From Spartobacteria bacterium UBA695 (GTDB taxonomy: Bacteria; Verrucomicrobiota; Verrucomicrobiia; Chthoniobacterales; Chthoniobacteraceae): a stretch of DNA of 64,000 bases. Position 1 is the stretch's first letter, and each line of letters starts with the position of its first letter. Shown in pieces: positions 38,209-46,970 of this stretch. The notes under the pieces were generated by a model, which did no database searches, was not told where the DNA came from, and saw only the letters and a program-made list of their open reading frames with translations. The DNA lies in NCBI GenBank assembly GCA_002298145.1, contig DBMP01000025.1, positions 226,616 to 290,615 of the forward strand. The letters are read 5' to 3'. A program made the translations under genes and the position numbers.

Positions 38209-38227
38209 TGTAACAAATATAGTTACA
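38209..38227. promoter_or_regulatory. Palindromic operator of Rrf2 gene
   Basis: TGTAAC-AAATATA-GTTACA, a perfect 6+6 inverted repeat with a 7-bp AT spacer, located 8 bp upstream of the Rrf2 start codon. Size and symmetry fit an Rrf2 dimer site. A diverged copy precedes the co-oriented oxidoreductase. Confidence 0.7.
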
Positions 38228-38292
38228 AATCCATTTCCGTCAACCGGCATTTACCCCCAAGCCCCGCGAGCCCGGCGGAAAAGCCTAGCGGT

Positions 38293-39150
38293 TTACATTT
38301 CCGGAGCCGTCACATTCCCGTACCAGAAGCGACGCATGGGCAGATCATCCACGGGCCTCGATCCGACCGGGTCCAGCACCGCCCCCTGCGGATCGAGCGG
38401 TATGATGTCCTTGAAGCCCTTGCCGTCGCCGCCCACGGCCTCGGGGTCGAGCTTCTCGCCAACCGCCAGGCAGTCCACCTTCCCGAACGCCCTCAGGAAG
38501 TCGCCCAAAACAAAAGCCACGTTGCTCGCCCCCGCCGAGGCCTTCAACGCCGCAGAGGTGGCGGCGACAATAGAGGGAGCCATGCTGGCATATCGCGGCC
38601 CGAGCACCCCGGCCACCGCCTGCCCGATGGCCACGATCCGGTCGTGGTTGGCCTGCACGGTACCGGGAAGCGATACCGTCAGCGTTCCCACGCTCTCGGC
38701 GATTGCCGTACGAACCTGCGCAACCGAAGCCCCTTGCGACAACTTGCCAAGCAGCGCCTGGGTAAACGCCGCCGCGATCTCTGGAGCCAGCCGGACGAGC
38801 TGAGGCTGGGCGGCAAACTCCGCGCCGAGGGCGGCGACAATCGAGCTAGCCTGCGAGAGCGGGGCCGCCGCCACGACCGCTCGGATAATCGCCGGTGCGT
38901 CACCCTGCTGACGATGGGAAATGATGACCTTGGCGGTAACAGAGGGCAGGCGGCTCGGGGCCCCTTGCGCCTCCCGCAGGATCGTATCGGCCGCAGGCGG
39001 GGGAAGCTCACAGTTCAGCGCATCCGGGATCTTCAGAACATTCGGCTCCGCCGCGGCCCGATGCACCGGAAGACACACAACTGTGATCGTGAAAAAAGCG
39101 GTGTCCAGAAAAACCGGCACCAAGGACCCGACAAAGGGGTGTTTTTTCAT
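38293..39150 (-). CDS. Exported Ala-rich protein of unknown function
   Basis: A 285-residue protein with a hydrophobic N-terminal segment (VFLDTAFFTITVVCLPVHRAAA) that is probably a signal peptide ending near residue 35. The mature part is rich in Ala/Val/Ser helices, with a repeated pattern of AIIRAVVAAAP, IVAALGAEFAAQPQLV and IVAATSAALKASAGAS that looks like an all-helical, possibly ARM/HEAT-like bundle. The C-terminus has PLDPQGAVLDPVGSRPVDD. No family is recognised. It is divergent from psd. Confidence 0.65.
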   Translation of the reverse strand: MKKHPFVGSLVPVFLDTAFFTITVVCLPVHRAAAEPNVLKIPDALNCELPPPAADTILREAQGAPSRLPSVTAKVIISHRQQGDAPAIIRAVVAAAPLSQASSIVAALGAEFAAQPQLVRLAPEIAAAFTQALLGKLSQGASVAQVRTAIAESVGTLTVSLPGTVQANHDRIVAIGQAVAGVLGPRYASMAPSIVAATSAALKASAGASNVAFVLGDFLRAFGKVDCLAVGEKLDPEAVGGDGKGFKDIIPLDPQGAVLDPVGSRPVDDLPMRRFWYGNVTAPEM

Positions 39151-39363
39151 ACGACAGATAGAGTGAATCAGGCAAGAATCCTGCTTGCCAACACATCGAC
39201 TTCCCGCCCGGTTATGCTCCTACCTGTTCTACCGTAAACCGTTCGCCTAAAAGGTATTGCTATATTCCACGGCACGAGATCTTCCCCCTCCCGGAAATCG
39301 AATCCGACCGGCACAAAACACCGGGCTTTACCCCGGCGGCATGGGGCCTTATGGTTTGCGGGA

Positions 39364-40017
39364 ATGTTCCGTTTTCAAACACTTTGGGAAGCCCGTTGGA
39401 TCTTCGGGGTTTTGTTCGTCCTCACCGCCCTCCTTTGGACCGCGCGCCGGCGGATCACCTGGGTCCCCGCTCTGCTGGGAGCCCTCCTCATCCTGTTTTC
39501 CATCTCCTTTTTCCGCGATCCGGACCGCGTCCCCCCGGCTGACCCGCTGGCCGTCGTGGCCGCCGCCGACGGTGTCGTGCACGACGTCGACATCATCGAA
39601 GAACCCGAAGTCGTGAAGGGCAAAATGCAGCGCGTAGGCATCTTCCTCTCCGTATTCAACGTCCACACCAACCGCGCCCCCATCGCCGGTAAAGTCACCT
39701 ACTCCCAGGAGCACGAAGGCCTCTACCTCGACGCCCGCGATCCCAATGCCAGCGGTAAAAACGCCTGCCGGACCTGGGGCTTTCAGAGTGGCCAGACCAC
39801 CCTGGTCGTGCGGCAGCTGACCGGCCTCATCGCGCGCCGCATCGTCGGCTGGAGCCACGTTGGCGACACCGTGGCCAAAGGCGAACGCTTCGGCATGATC
39901 CGCTTCGGCTCCCGAACGGAAATCTACCTCCCCCTCGACGCCGAAATCACCGTAAAACAGGGCGACCGAGTGGAAGCGGGCACCTCGATCATTGCCCGCC
40001 TCAAGCAGCAGCCGTAG
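39364..40017 (+). CDS. psd: Phosphatidylserine decarboxylase
   Basis: Converts phosphatidylserine to phosphatidylethanolamine at the inner membrane. A 217-residue short (PSD-A type) form with two N-terminal membrane segments (residues 12-50), FFRDPDR, IFLSVFNVHTNRAPIAG and GMIRFGSRTEIYLP. Gly182-Ser183 in FGSR is the autocleavage site that generates the pyruvoyl group. It lies 28 bp before pssA in a two-gene phospholipid operon that carries out successive steps in reverse gene order. Confidence 0.95.
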   Translation: MFRFQTLWEARWIFGVLFVLTALLWTARRRITWVPALLGALLILFSISFFRDPDRVPPADPLAVVAAADGVVHDVDIIEEPEVVKGKMQRVGIFLSVFNVHTNRAPIAGKVTYSQEHEGLYLDARDPNASGKNACRTWGFQSGQTTLVVRQLTGLIARRIVGWSHVGDTVAKGERFGMIRFGSRTEIYLPLDAEITVKQGDRVEAGTSIIARLKQQP

Positions 40018-40045
40018 AACCTCCTTTTTCCCCTTCCCTTTTGAC

Positions 40046-40900
40046 ATGAGCGATTCGAAGTGCGATTCCCCCAAGATTTACCTCCTGCCCAACCTGATGA
40101 CGGCGGGCAACCTCTTCTGCGGCTTTGCCGCCACCATGCTCATCGTGCGCGGCACCGTCGCCCAGGAGCTGGGCGAGCCGGATCTCTTTTTCTTTAACCA
40201 GACCTACTTTCATTCCGCCATCTGGCTCATCCTGATCGCCTGCATCTTTGACATGCTCGACGGCCGCCTGGCCCGCCTCGGCGGCCATGAGAGCGACTTT
40301 GGCCGGGAGTTCGACTCCTTGGCCGACGTCATCTCCTTCGGCGTCGCCCCCGCCATGATGCTCTACAAGATCGTCCTCCAGGGCTTCCCCTACGGCTGGG
40401 CCATCTCCTTCCTCTACCTCCTCTGCGGTGCGCTGCGCCTGGCCCGCTTCAACTGCCTGGCGGCGAAAAGCACCGGGTGCGACAAAGATTTTCGCGGCTT
40501 CCCCATCCCCGCCGCGGCGGGCGTCATCGCGTCCGTCACCCTTTTCATCCTCTGGTGGGAAGGCAAAGACCGCGAATTGATCGGCGTGTGGCGCTACCTG
40601 CTCGTAGCGCTGATGATTTTCCTCTCGTTTATGATGTTCTCGGGCTTCAAATACCCGAGCTTCAAGCGGGTTAACTGGCGCACCAAAGGGTCCATCCCGG
40701 TCTTCATCGCCATCTTCTTGGTCCTGATCTTCACCGCCATCAACTACATCTGGATGCCGGCGGTACTCTTCATCACCTACCTCCTCTACGGCTTCCTGCG
40801 CCCCTTCCTCTCCAAGCAAATGCGCCAGGAGATCGAAGACGACTCCGAGGAGAGCGACTCCCAGCCCCCGCAGCCGCCCGTGCCCCCCACGCAGGGGTAA
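40046..40900 (+). CDS. pssA: CDP-diacylglycerol-serine O-phosphatidyltransferase
   Basis: Transfers a phosphatidyl group from CDP-diacylglycerol to serine. The 284-residue membrane enzyme has the CDP-alcohol phosphotransferase signature across residues ~74-98: DMLDGRLARLGGHES followed by FGREFDSLAD. Several hydrophobic helices follow (ILWWE, LLVALMIFLSFMMF, FIAIFLVLIF), and an acidic/Pro tail closes the protein (EDDSEESDSQPPQPP). The ATG at 40046 is chosen over a TTG inside psd. Its product is the substrate of psd upstream. Confidence 0.94.
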   Translation: MSDSKCDSPKIYLLPNLMTAGNLFCGFAATMLIVRGTVAQELGEPDLFFFNQTYFHSAIWLILIACIFDMLDGRLARLGGHESDFGREFDSLADVISFGVAPAMMLYKIVLQGFPYGWAISFLYLLCGALRLARFNCLAAKSTGCDKDFRGFPIPAAAGVIASVTLFILWWEGKDRELIGVWRYLLVALMIFLSFMMFSGFKYPSFKRVNWRTKGSIPVFIAIFLVLIFTAINYIWMPAVLFITYLLYGFLRPFLSKQMRQEIEDDSEESDSQPPQPPVPPTQG

Positions 40901-40942
40901 AAAAACCCGCCCTTTTTTCAAGGCGCTTCATTTTCCCCTTGC

Positions 40943-40962
40943 AGTTGACTGACCGGTCAACT
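40943..40962. promoter_or_regulatory. TetR operator
   Basis: AGTTGACTGACCGGTCAACT lies 11 bp before the TetR-gene start. It contains the 10-bp palindrome TGACCGGTCA (40950-40959), and outer arms AGTTGAC/GTCAACT also form an inverted repeat. This is a typical TetR-family site and predicts autoregulation plus control of the downstream genes. Confidence 0.7.
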
Positions 40963-40973
40963 ACATTCCCTTC

Positions 40974-41555
40974 ATGAAGCCCGCCTGCGATACTCGGGAA
41001 AAACTGCTCCACGTGGCGCTGCGCCTCGTCTGGGAGGCCAGCTATGGCTCCGTGAGCGTAGATGATATCTGCCGCCAGGCCGGGGTTAAAAAAGGGAGCT
41101 TCTATTACTTCTTCCCCTCGAAGTCCGACCTCACAGCCGCCGCGATGCAGATGCATTGGGAAGAGCAGAAGGCCGACCTCGACGCGATCTTCTCGCCTCA
41201 ACGCACCGCATCCGAGCGGATCAGCGCCTATTGCGACTACACGCGCTCCCGCCAGGCCGCCAAACGGGAGCAGTATGGCAAAGTCTGCGGCTGCCCGATG
41301 GTAACGCTTGGGGCCGAGCTGAGCACCCAGGACGAAACCATTCGCCGGAAAACCGCCGAGATCATGGACGGCTACGTCGCCTACTTTGCCTCCGCCGCCC
41401 GCGACCTCCCCGGGGTCCCCGATCCCATTGCCGTCGGGCGCTGCCTTTTCGCCTATTCGCAGGGCCTACTGCTCCAGGCCAAGGTGCACAACGATCTCTC
41501 CCCCCTGAACGAACTGAAGCCGGGCATGCTCCGGTTTCTGGAAATGCAGTCTTAA
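40974..41555 (+). CDS. TetR family transcriptional regulator
   Basis: A 193-residue regulator. The N-terminal HTH is clear: TREKLLHVALRLVWEASYGS then VDDICRQAGVKKGSFYYFF. The C-terminal ligand domain contains GCPMVTLGAEL, with Cys residues in KVCGCPM that could react with electrophiles, as in NemR; this is inference. It lies 30 bp before the old-yellow-enzyme gene and two genes before a nitroreductase, so the three probably form one operon, with this protein as repressor acting at the palindrome upstream. Confidence 0.9.
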   Translation: MKPACDTREKLLHVALRLVWEASYGSVSVDDICRQAGVKKGSFYYFFPSKSDLTAAAMQMHWEEQKADLDAIFSPQRTASERISAYCDYTRSRQAAKREQYGKVCGCPMVTLGAELSTQDETIRRKTAEIMDGYVAYFASAARDLPGVPDPIAVGRCLFAYSQGLLLQAKVHNDLSPLNELKPGMLRFLEMQS

Positions 41556-41585
41556 AGCGCAGTCCTAAACCAACCGATCCAACCT

Positions 41586-42644
41586 ATGAGCCAACCCACG
41601 CTATTCGATCCTGTCCAAATCGGCGACCTTCACTTGCCCAACCGCATCATCATGGCCCCGCTCACCCGCTGCCGTTCCGGGAAAGAGCGCATCCCCAACG
41701 ACCTGATGGTGGAATACTACCGCCAGCGCTCCGGCGCGGGCCTCATCCTGAGCGAAGCCACGGCCATCGCGCCCCAGGGCGTCGGCTACCCCGACACCCC
41801 CGGCATCTGGACCCAGGAACAAGTGGAAGGCTGGCGCAAAGTCACCACCGCCGTCCACCACTCCGGCGGCCACATCGCCCTGCAACTCTGGCACGTCGGC
41901 CGCGTTTCGGACCCGATTTACCACAACGGCGCGCTACCGGTAGCCCCGAGCGCCATCGCGCTGAGCGGGCACGTCCGGCTCGTGCGGCCCCTGCGGCCCT
42001 ACGTAACGCCCCGCGCTCTGGAGCTGGATGAAATCCCGGGCATCATCGAGGCCTACCGCCAGGCGGCCATCAACGCCAAGGAAGCCGGGTTCGACGCCGT
42101 GGAAATCCACGGAGCCAACGGCTACCTGCTCGACCAATTCCTGCACGACGGCTCCAACCACCGCACCGACATCTACGGCGGCTCCATTGAGAACCGCGCG
42201 CGGCTGCTTCTGGAAGTCACCGACGCCGTGGTCTCCGTCTGGGGGGCGGGCCGCGTCGGCGTCCACCTCGCCCCGCGCGGCGATTCGCAGGACATGGCCG
42301 ACTCCAACCCACTGGCCCTCTTCACCTACGTCGCCCGGGAGCTGGGCAAGCGGAAGATCGCCTTCGTCTGTGCCCGCGAGAAGCTCGGCCCGGACCGGAT
42401 TGGGCCGGTGCTCAAGAAGGAATTCGGCGGCATCTGGATCGCCAACGAGCAGTTCACGCGCGAAACCGGCAACGAAGTCCTCGCGGCAGGCGAAGCCGAT
42501 GCCATAGCCTTCGGCATCCCCTACCTCGCCAACCCGGACCTGCCCGCGCGCTTCGCCCTCGACGAGCCGCTCAACGAGCCCGACAAAGAGACCTTCTACG
42601 GCGAAGGCCCGAAGGGGTACACGGATTACCCGTTCCTAAAATAG
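41586..42644 (+). CDS. Old yellow enzyme family alkene reductase
   Basis: A 352-residue FMN-dependent TIM-barrel enzyme of the NemA/OYE class that reduces activated C=C bonds and nitro compounds with NADPH. Motifs: LPNRIIMAPLTRCRS, YYRQRSGAGLILSEATAI, LQLWHVGRVS, VEIHGANGYLLDQFLHDGSN (His/Asn substrate-binding pair in HGAN), YGGSIENRARLL and FGIPYLANPDLP. It lies downstream of a TetR regulator and 8 bp before a nitroreductase, consistent with an electrophile-response role. Confidence 0.94.
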   Translation: MSQPTLFDPVQIGDLHLPNRIIMAPLTRCRSGKERIPNDLMVEYYRQRSGAGLILSEATAIAPQGVGYPDTPGIWTQEQVEGWRKVTTAVHHSGGHIALQLWHVGRVSDPIYHNGALPVAPSAIALSGHVRLVRPLRPYVTPRALELDEIPGIIEAYRQAAINAKEAGFDAVEIHGANGYLLDQFLHDGSNHRTDIYGGSIENRARLLLEVTDAVVSVWGAGRVGVHLAPRGDSQDMADSNPLALFTYVARELGKRKIAFVCAREKLGPDRIGPVLKKEFGGIWIANEQFTRETGNEVLAAGEADAIAFGIPYLANPDLPARFALDEPLNEPDKETFYGEGPKGYTDYPFLK

Positions 42645-42652
42645 ACCATTCC

Positions 42653-43498
42653 ATGGAAACGACGCTACCTGATCTCGCTTTCGCCGCCGACCCGGCCCTG
42701 TGCAACCGCTGCGGCCGCTGCGTGGCGGATTGCCCCGCCAAAATCCTGGCCCTTCCCAGTGAAGGGCCCGTAGAGCTGATCCTCGAAAAATCCGGGAAAT
42801 GCTATCAATGCCAGCACTGCCTGGCCATTTGTCCGCACGGGGCCATCTCCATCCTCGGCCGCGACCCACGGGAGAGCCTTCCGCTGGCAGGCAACCTCCC
42901 CTCGGCACGGAGCATGGAGGTTCTCGTGCGCGGCCGACGCTCCACCCGATCCTACAAGCAGGAAAACCTCCCCGCGAAGCAGATTCGGGAACTACTGGAG
43001 ATCGCCAACGCCTCCCCCACGGGCGCCAACCGCCGGAGCGTTCGCTGGACGGTGATCGACGACCGCGCCAAGCTCGATGGATTCCGCGAAAAGCTCCTCG
43101 ACGGCATCGAAAAAGCCATCGCCAAGCAAGCGCTCCCACCCGAGCGCGAAACGTTCGCCAGTTTCCCCCGCTTGTGGAAGGAACAAAAGGTGGACATCCT
43201 CTTCCGGGGCGCGCCGCATTTTGTCGTCACCTCGGTTCCCCGGAACGCGAGGACGCCTCAGGTCGATGGGATCATCGCGTTGAGCTACTTTGAGCTTCTG
43301 GCCCAAACGCGCGGCATCGCCACCGTCTGGGATGGCCTGGCCTACTGGGCCATCACCGAGTTTGTCCCGGAAGCGCGGCACTGGCTGGGCATCCCCGAGG
43401 ACGACGTGATCTGCTACTGCATGGCCTTCGGATTGCCGAAAATCCCCTTTCAGCGAACCGTGCAACACACGCCGCCGGAGGTGAACTGGGTCCGCTGA
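42653..43498 (+). CDS. Ferredoxin-nitroreductase fusion
   Basis: A 281-residue protein with an N-terminal dicluster ferredoxin domain (Cys17, 20, 23, 27 and Cys50, 53, 56, 60, each followed by Pro) and a C-terminal nitroreductase domain starting near residue 88 with VRGRRSTRSYKQENL, ASPTGANRRSVRWTV and GIATVWDGLAYWA. FMN is the likely cofactor. The fused clusters would allow electrons to come from a ferredoxin or flavodoxin rather than NAD(P)H. It is the last gene of the TetR-OYE operon. Confidence 0.9.
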   Translation: METTLPDLAFAADPALCNRCGRCVADCPAKILALPSEGPVELILEKSGKCYQCQHCLAICPHGAISILGRDPRESLPLAGNLPSARSMEVLVRGRRSTRSYKQENLPAKQIRELLEIANASPTGANRRSVRWTVIDDRAKLDGFREKLLDGIEKAIAKQALPPERETFASFPRLWKEQKVDILFRGAPHFVVTSVPRNARTPQVDGIIALSYFELLAQTRGIATVWDGLAYWAITEFVPEARHWLGIPEDDVICYCMAFGLPKIPFQRTVQHTPPEVNWVR

Positions 43499-43547
43499 CC
43501 CCGCCAGAGCGGTCCGGGGGATCAGCCTTGGGGAACGCGGGGCCGCC

Positions 43548-44345
43548 TTACGAAGCTTCCGTTCCGACCCGCCTCACAAACCGCTCGATTTTAAGCGCCT
43601 TGCCGGTGGTTTCGTCCACGTCCACGATGGCTCCGTGGAGAGCCACCGGCCCCTTGGCCACCGGGAAAGTCGCCGGAAGGCTGCTGACAAAGCGGTTCAC
43701 AATCGGCTCGATCTGCCGCCCGAGGATCGACTCCACCGGGCCGCACATCCCGGCGTCGCACAGGAAAGCCGTGCCGCCGGGGAAAATCTGTTCATCGGCC
43801 GTCTGAACGTGCGTGTGGGTGCCCACCACGGCGGAAACCCGGCCATCCAGGAAGCGCCCCGTGGCCACCTTCTCGCTGGTCGTCTCGGCGTGGATATCCA
43901 CGAAAATCACGACCGTCTCCTCGCGCATCCGGGCCACCTCGACCTCCAGGGCGCGGAAGGGGTTCTCCAGCGGCGGCTGCATAAAGGTACGCCCCTGCAC
44001 CTGGATGACGCCCACCTTGCCCTTGGCCGTCTCCAGCACCACGCTCCCCTGGCCGGGGGTAGCCGGAGGGTAATTGAGCGGACGGAGCAGACGCGGCTCA
44101 GTATCGATATAGTTGAGGATCTCCTTTTGGTCCCAGATGTGGTCACCGGTCGTCACCACGGCCGCGCCCGCGCGCAGCAGATCGATGGTAATCTTAGGGG
44201 TTATGCCGCGCCCCCCGGCGGCGTTCTCGCCGTTGACGATGGCAAAATCGAGGCCATACTCCTGTTTCAGCTCCGGCAGAAGCCCGATCACCGCGCTGCG
44301 GCCCGGTTCGCCCACCACGTCACCCAGGAACAAAATACGTAACAT
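43548..44345 (-). CDS. YmdB-type metallophosphoesterase (TIGR00282 family)
   Basis: A 265-residue calcineurin-like phosphoesterase of the YmdB family, whose Bacillus member hydrolyses 2',3'-cyclic nucleotides. Metal-binding segments: ILFLGDVVGEPGR, AIVNGENAAGGRG, VVTTGDHIWDQKE, VDIHAETTSEK and GTHTHVQTADEQIFPGGTA. The block usually reading GNH has Asp in place of Asn here. The C-terminus (VAKGPVALHGAIVDVDE) is typical. It is convergent with the nitroreductase and divergent from the amidase gene. Confidence 0.9.
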   Translation of the reverse strand: MLRILFLGDVVGEPGRSAVIGLLPELKQEYGLDFAIVNGENAAGGRGITPKITIDLLRAGAAVVTTGDHIWDQKEILNYIDTEPRLLRPLNYPPATPGQGSVVLETAKGKVGVIQVQGRTFMQPPLENPFRALEVEVARMREETVVIFVDIHAETTSEKVATGRFLDGRVSAVVGTHTHVQTADEQIFPGGTAFLCDAGMCGPVESILGRQIEPIVNRFVSSLPATFPVAKGPVALHGAIVDVDETTGKALKIERFVRRVGTEAS

Positions 44346-44398
44346 ACAGTCTGTTCATTACTGGAAACACCGGCTTCTCCACAAACTCTATTCTTCCG

Positions 44399-45667
44399 AT
44401 GCGCCATTTCCTTGCGATTCTCCGCGCTACCGCCCTCCTTTTAATCGGCCTGCTCCCGCAGCTTAGGGGTGCGGAACCGACCAGCGTTTTGAGCGGCGAG
44501 CCCGACTGGGCCGACCTTGCCCCTTACCAGAAAACCATCACTCGCGCCGAGTTCCTCAACCTCCTGGATACCATCTACGCCCCGGGCGGCGCATGGAAGG
44601 CCACGATCGACCTCGGCAAGACCAGCGCCCGCATCCACCCGCCGGAAAGCGCGGAGACCGACTTCCGCCTGGAGTTCGCCCCCTCGCCCGAGGCCGCTAG
44701 CCCCATCCCGCGCTACTGGAGCCCCCCGGGAGCTAAGAAAGCCCTCCCCGGCAGCCCGCTCGCCGGGTACACCATCGCCATCGACCCGGGCCACCTCGGC
44801 GGCAAATGGGCGAAGATGGAGGAGCGCTGGTTTAAAATCGGCGACGGCATCCCGGTAACCGAGGGCGACATGGCGCTCCTGACGGCCAGGCACCTCGCCC
44901 GACGGCTCACCGCGATGGGGGCCAAAGTCGTCCTAGTCCGTTCGTCCGCCGATCCCGTCACGAGCGACCGCCCGCGCACGCTGCGCACGGAGGCCCGCAC
45001 GCTGCTGGCCCAGGCCGGGATTCCCGATCCCCACTTCGGCTATGACGGCCCGAACGACCCGGACAAATCGGCGTCGCTCCAGTGGCAAAGCGAGCTGCTT
45101 TTTTACCGGGTCAGCGAAATCCGCGCCCGGGCATGGAAGGTCAACCAGCGCATCCGGCCCGACCTGACGATCTGCCTCCACTACAACGCCGAGGCCTGGG
45201 GCGACCCGGCCACCCCGCAGCTCACCGACCACAACCACATGCACCTGCTCGTCAACGGCAACTACAGCGCCGAGGAGCTGGCCCTGGCGGACGTGCGCCA
45301 CGAGATGCTCCTGCGGCTCCTCAACCGCAGCGCCTCGGTGGACCTGCCCCTTTCGGCCAAAGTGGCCGATTCGCTGGCCCGCGCCACCGGCCTGCCCCCC
45401 TTCGAATACCACGGCGGCAACGCAGCCCCGGCGGGGAGCCCCTACGTCTGGGCGCGCAACCTGCTGGCCAACCGTCTCTACCAAAGCCCGGTGGTCTACT
45501 GCGAACCGTATGTGATGAACAGCCAACCGGTATTCGACCGGGTGCAGCTGGGCGACTACAAAGGCACGAAGATCGTCGGGGGCGCCCCCCGCAAAAGCCT
45601 CTACCGCGAATACGCCGACGCCGTGGCCGAAGGCGTCGGAGCTTATTTCGCGGAAAAGGGGAAGTAG
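44399..45667 (+). CDS. Exported N-acetylmuramoyl-L-alanine amidase (Amidase_3)
   Basis: A 422-residue periplasmic protein with a signal peptide (residues 1-25, ending LRGA-E). An N-terminal region (TRAEFLNLLDTIYAPGGAWK) precedes the Zn amidase domain. Candidate ligands are His in IAIDPGHLGG, Glu in VTEGDMALL, and His in ICLHYNAEAWG; the catalytic Glu is likely in VVYCEPYVMNS. Compared with AmiC, an insertion (residues ~195-235) carries a DPDKSASLQWQSELL stretch. It would cleave peptide stems from peptidoglycan. Its stop is one base from the convergent aldo/keto reductase. Confidence 0.85.
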   Translation: MRHFLAILRATALLLIGLLPQLRGAEPTSVLSGEPDWADLAPYQKTITRAEFLNLLDTIYAPGGAWKATIDLGKTSARIHPPESAETDFRLEFAPSPEAASPIPRYWSPPGAKKALPGSPLAGYTIAIDPGHLGGKWAKMEERWFKIGDGIPVTEGDMALLTARHLARRLTAMGAKVVLVRSSADPVTSDRPRTLRTEARTLLAQAGIPDPHFGYDGPNDPDKSASLQWQSELLFYRVSEIRARAWKVNQRIRPDLTICLHYNAEAWGDPATPQLTDHNHMHLLVNGNYSAEELALADVRHEMLLRLLNRSASVDLPLSAKVADSLARATGLPPFEYHGGNAAPAGSPYVWARNLLANRLYQSPVVYCEPYVMNSQPVFDRVQLGDYKGTKIVGGAPRKSLYREYADAVAEGVGAYFAEKGK

Positions 45668-45668
45668 C

Positions 45669-46664
45669 CTACCGATTCACAAACGCCGCCTGCTGCGCGG
45701 CGTAGCGCGGCCCGGCCACGTGGGCGAAGGCCGTCTCCAGGGTGGCGATCTCCTCTGGGGTGAGCCGGATTTGCGCCGCGCCGAGGTTCTCCTCAAGGTA
45801 CTTGCGCCGCTTGGTGCCGGGGATCGGAACAATATCCGGCCCTTTCTGCAAAATCCACGCCAGCGCGACCTGCGCGGGGAGGGCTCCCTTCGCCCGGGCC
45901 ACTTCCTTGACCACCTCCGCCGCCTTCTGGTTGACCTCGAAGTTCTCCCCCTGGATGCGGGGATTGACGAAGCTGCGGGCGTCGTCCGGGCTGTAGTCCT
46001 CGGCCCGTTTGGCGGTACCGGTGAGGAAGCCGCGCCCAAGTGGACTGTAGGGCACAAGCCCGATGCCCAGCTCGTGCAACACGGGGAAAATCTCCGCCTC
46101 CAAATTCCGCTCCCAGAGGGAATACTCGCTCTGCAAGACGCTCACGGGGTGGGTCTTGTGGGCCCGGCGGATCACCTCGATGCCTGCTTCGGAGAGCCCG
46201 AAGTAGCGCACCTTCCCAGCGGCCACGAGTTCGCCCACCGTCCCGGCCACTTCCTCGATCGGCACGGCGGGATCGACGCGGTGCTGGTAGAGCAGGTCGA
46301 TATAGTCCGTCTGCAACCGGCGCAGCGACTGATCGACCACCTCGCGGATGTGCTCCGGGCGGCTGTTGAGCCGGGTGGCCTTGCCGAACCCGGGCCCGGA
46401 GGCGATGTCGAAGCCGAATTTCGTCCCGATGACGACCTCCCCGCGCCGTCCTTTCAGCGCCCGGCCCAGGAGTTCCTCGTTGGTGAAGGGGCCGTAGTAC
46501 TCGGCGGTGTCAAAGTAAGTGCACCCCAGCTCAATGGCCCGGTGGATGGTGGCAATCGACTCGGCATCGTCAGCCGGGCCGTAGGTGTGGCTCATGCCCA
46601 TGCACCCGAGGCCGATTTCACCGACTTCGAGCCCCTGGCTGCCCAATTTACGTTTTGCTAACAT
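45669..46664 (-). CDS. Aldo/keto reductase
   Basis: A 331-residue NADPH-dependent TIM-barrel reductase of the AKR13/YajO type. The catalytic Asp/Tyr pair lies in TYFDTAEYYGPFTNE, Lys in VIGTKFGFD and His in LYQHRVDP. The NADPH-binding C-terminal part includes VPYSPLGRGFLTG and VPIPGTKRRKYLEEN. I chose the ATG at 46664 (MLAKRKLGSQGLEV) because AAAGAGA stands 6-7 bp upstream and the family begins here; in-frame starts at 46679, 46691 and 46757 would add unaligned residues. Confidence 0.9.
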   Translation of the reverse strand: MLAKRKLGSQGLEVGEIGLGCMGMSHTYGPADDAESIATIHRAIELGCTYFDTAEYYGPFTNEELLGRALKGRRGEVVIGTKFGFDIASGPGFGKATRLNSRPEHIREVVDQSLRRLQTDYIDLLYQHRVDPAVPIEEVAGTVGELVAAGKVRYFGLSEAGIEVIRRAHKTHPVSVLQSEYSLWERNLEAEIFPVLHELGIGLVPYSPLGRGFLTGTAKRAEDYSPDDARSFVNPRIQGENFEVNQKAAEVVKEVARAKGALPAQVALAWILQKGPDIVPIPGTKRRKYLEENLGAAQIRLTPEEIATLETAFAHVAGPRYAAQQAAFVNR

Positions 46665-46841
46665 TGGTGTCTCTTTCATTTCGGCAACCATAGAACCGGC
46701 ACGCCCAAATTTCTCGCGAGGTCTTGCGCTTCCTAGCCCGATCTTGCGGAAATCCATTTTTATCAGGAATACAAATCAGATCCCCATGCCCCGAGGACAC
46801 AGGAATCCACGCGGGATGAAATAGGGGGGGAATTCTATTCT

Positions 46842-46930
46842 CACGCAAAGGCGCAAAAAAGACAAAGACAAGCGTTTCCTATCTTTGCGGCTTTGCGGCT
46901 TTGCGGCTTTGCGTGAACCCTCTGCCTTTT
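46842..46930. repeat. Interspersed intergenic repeat with long inverted arms
   Basis: The 306-bp gene-free stretch 46665-46970 holds this element and nothing else that I recognise. CACGCAAAGGCGCAA (46842-46856) pairs with TTGCGGCTTTGCGTG (46901-46915), 14 of 15 positions. Inside, the 8-bp unit CTTTGCGG is repeated three times in tandem from 46883. The right end (46909-46930) recurs in inverted orientation at the window's right edge with one mismatch in 22. Similar CGCAAAG-rich elements are known from several bacterial phyla. Confidence 0.75.
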
Positions 46931-46970
46931 CCCTGAGTTCCTGATAAAATTCAAGTGGGTTTCAGGGTTC

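Noticed and set aside
46883..46914. Tandem CTTTGCGG units as a CRISPR array
   Set aside because: Units are 8 bp and contiguous, without spacers, and no cas gene is present.
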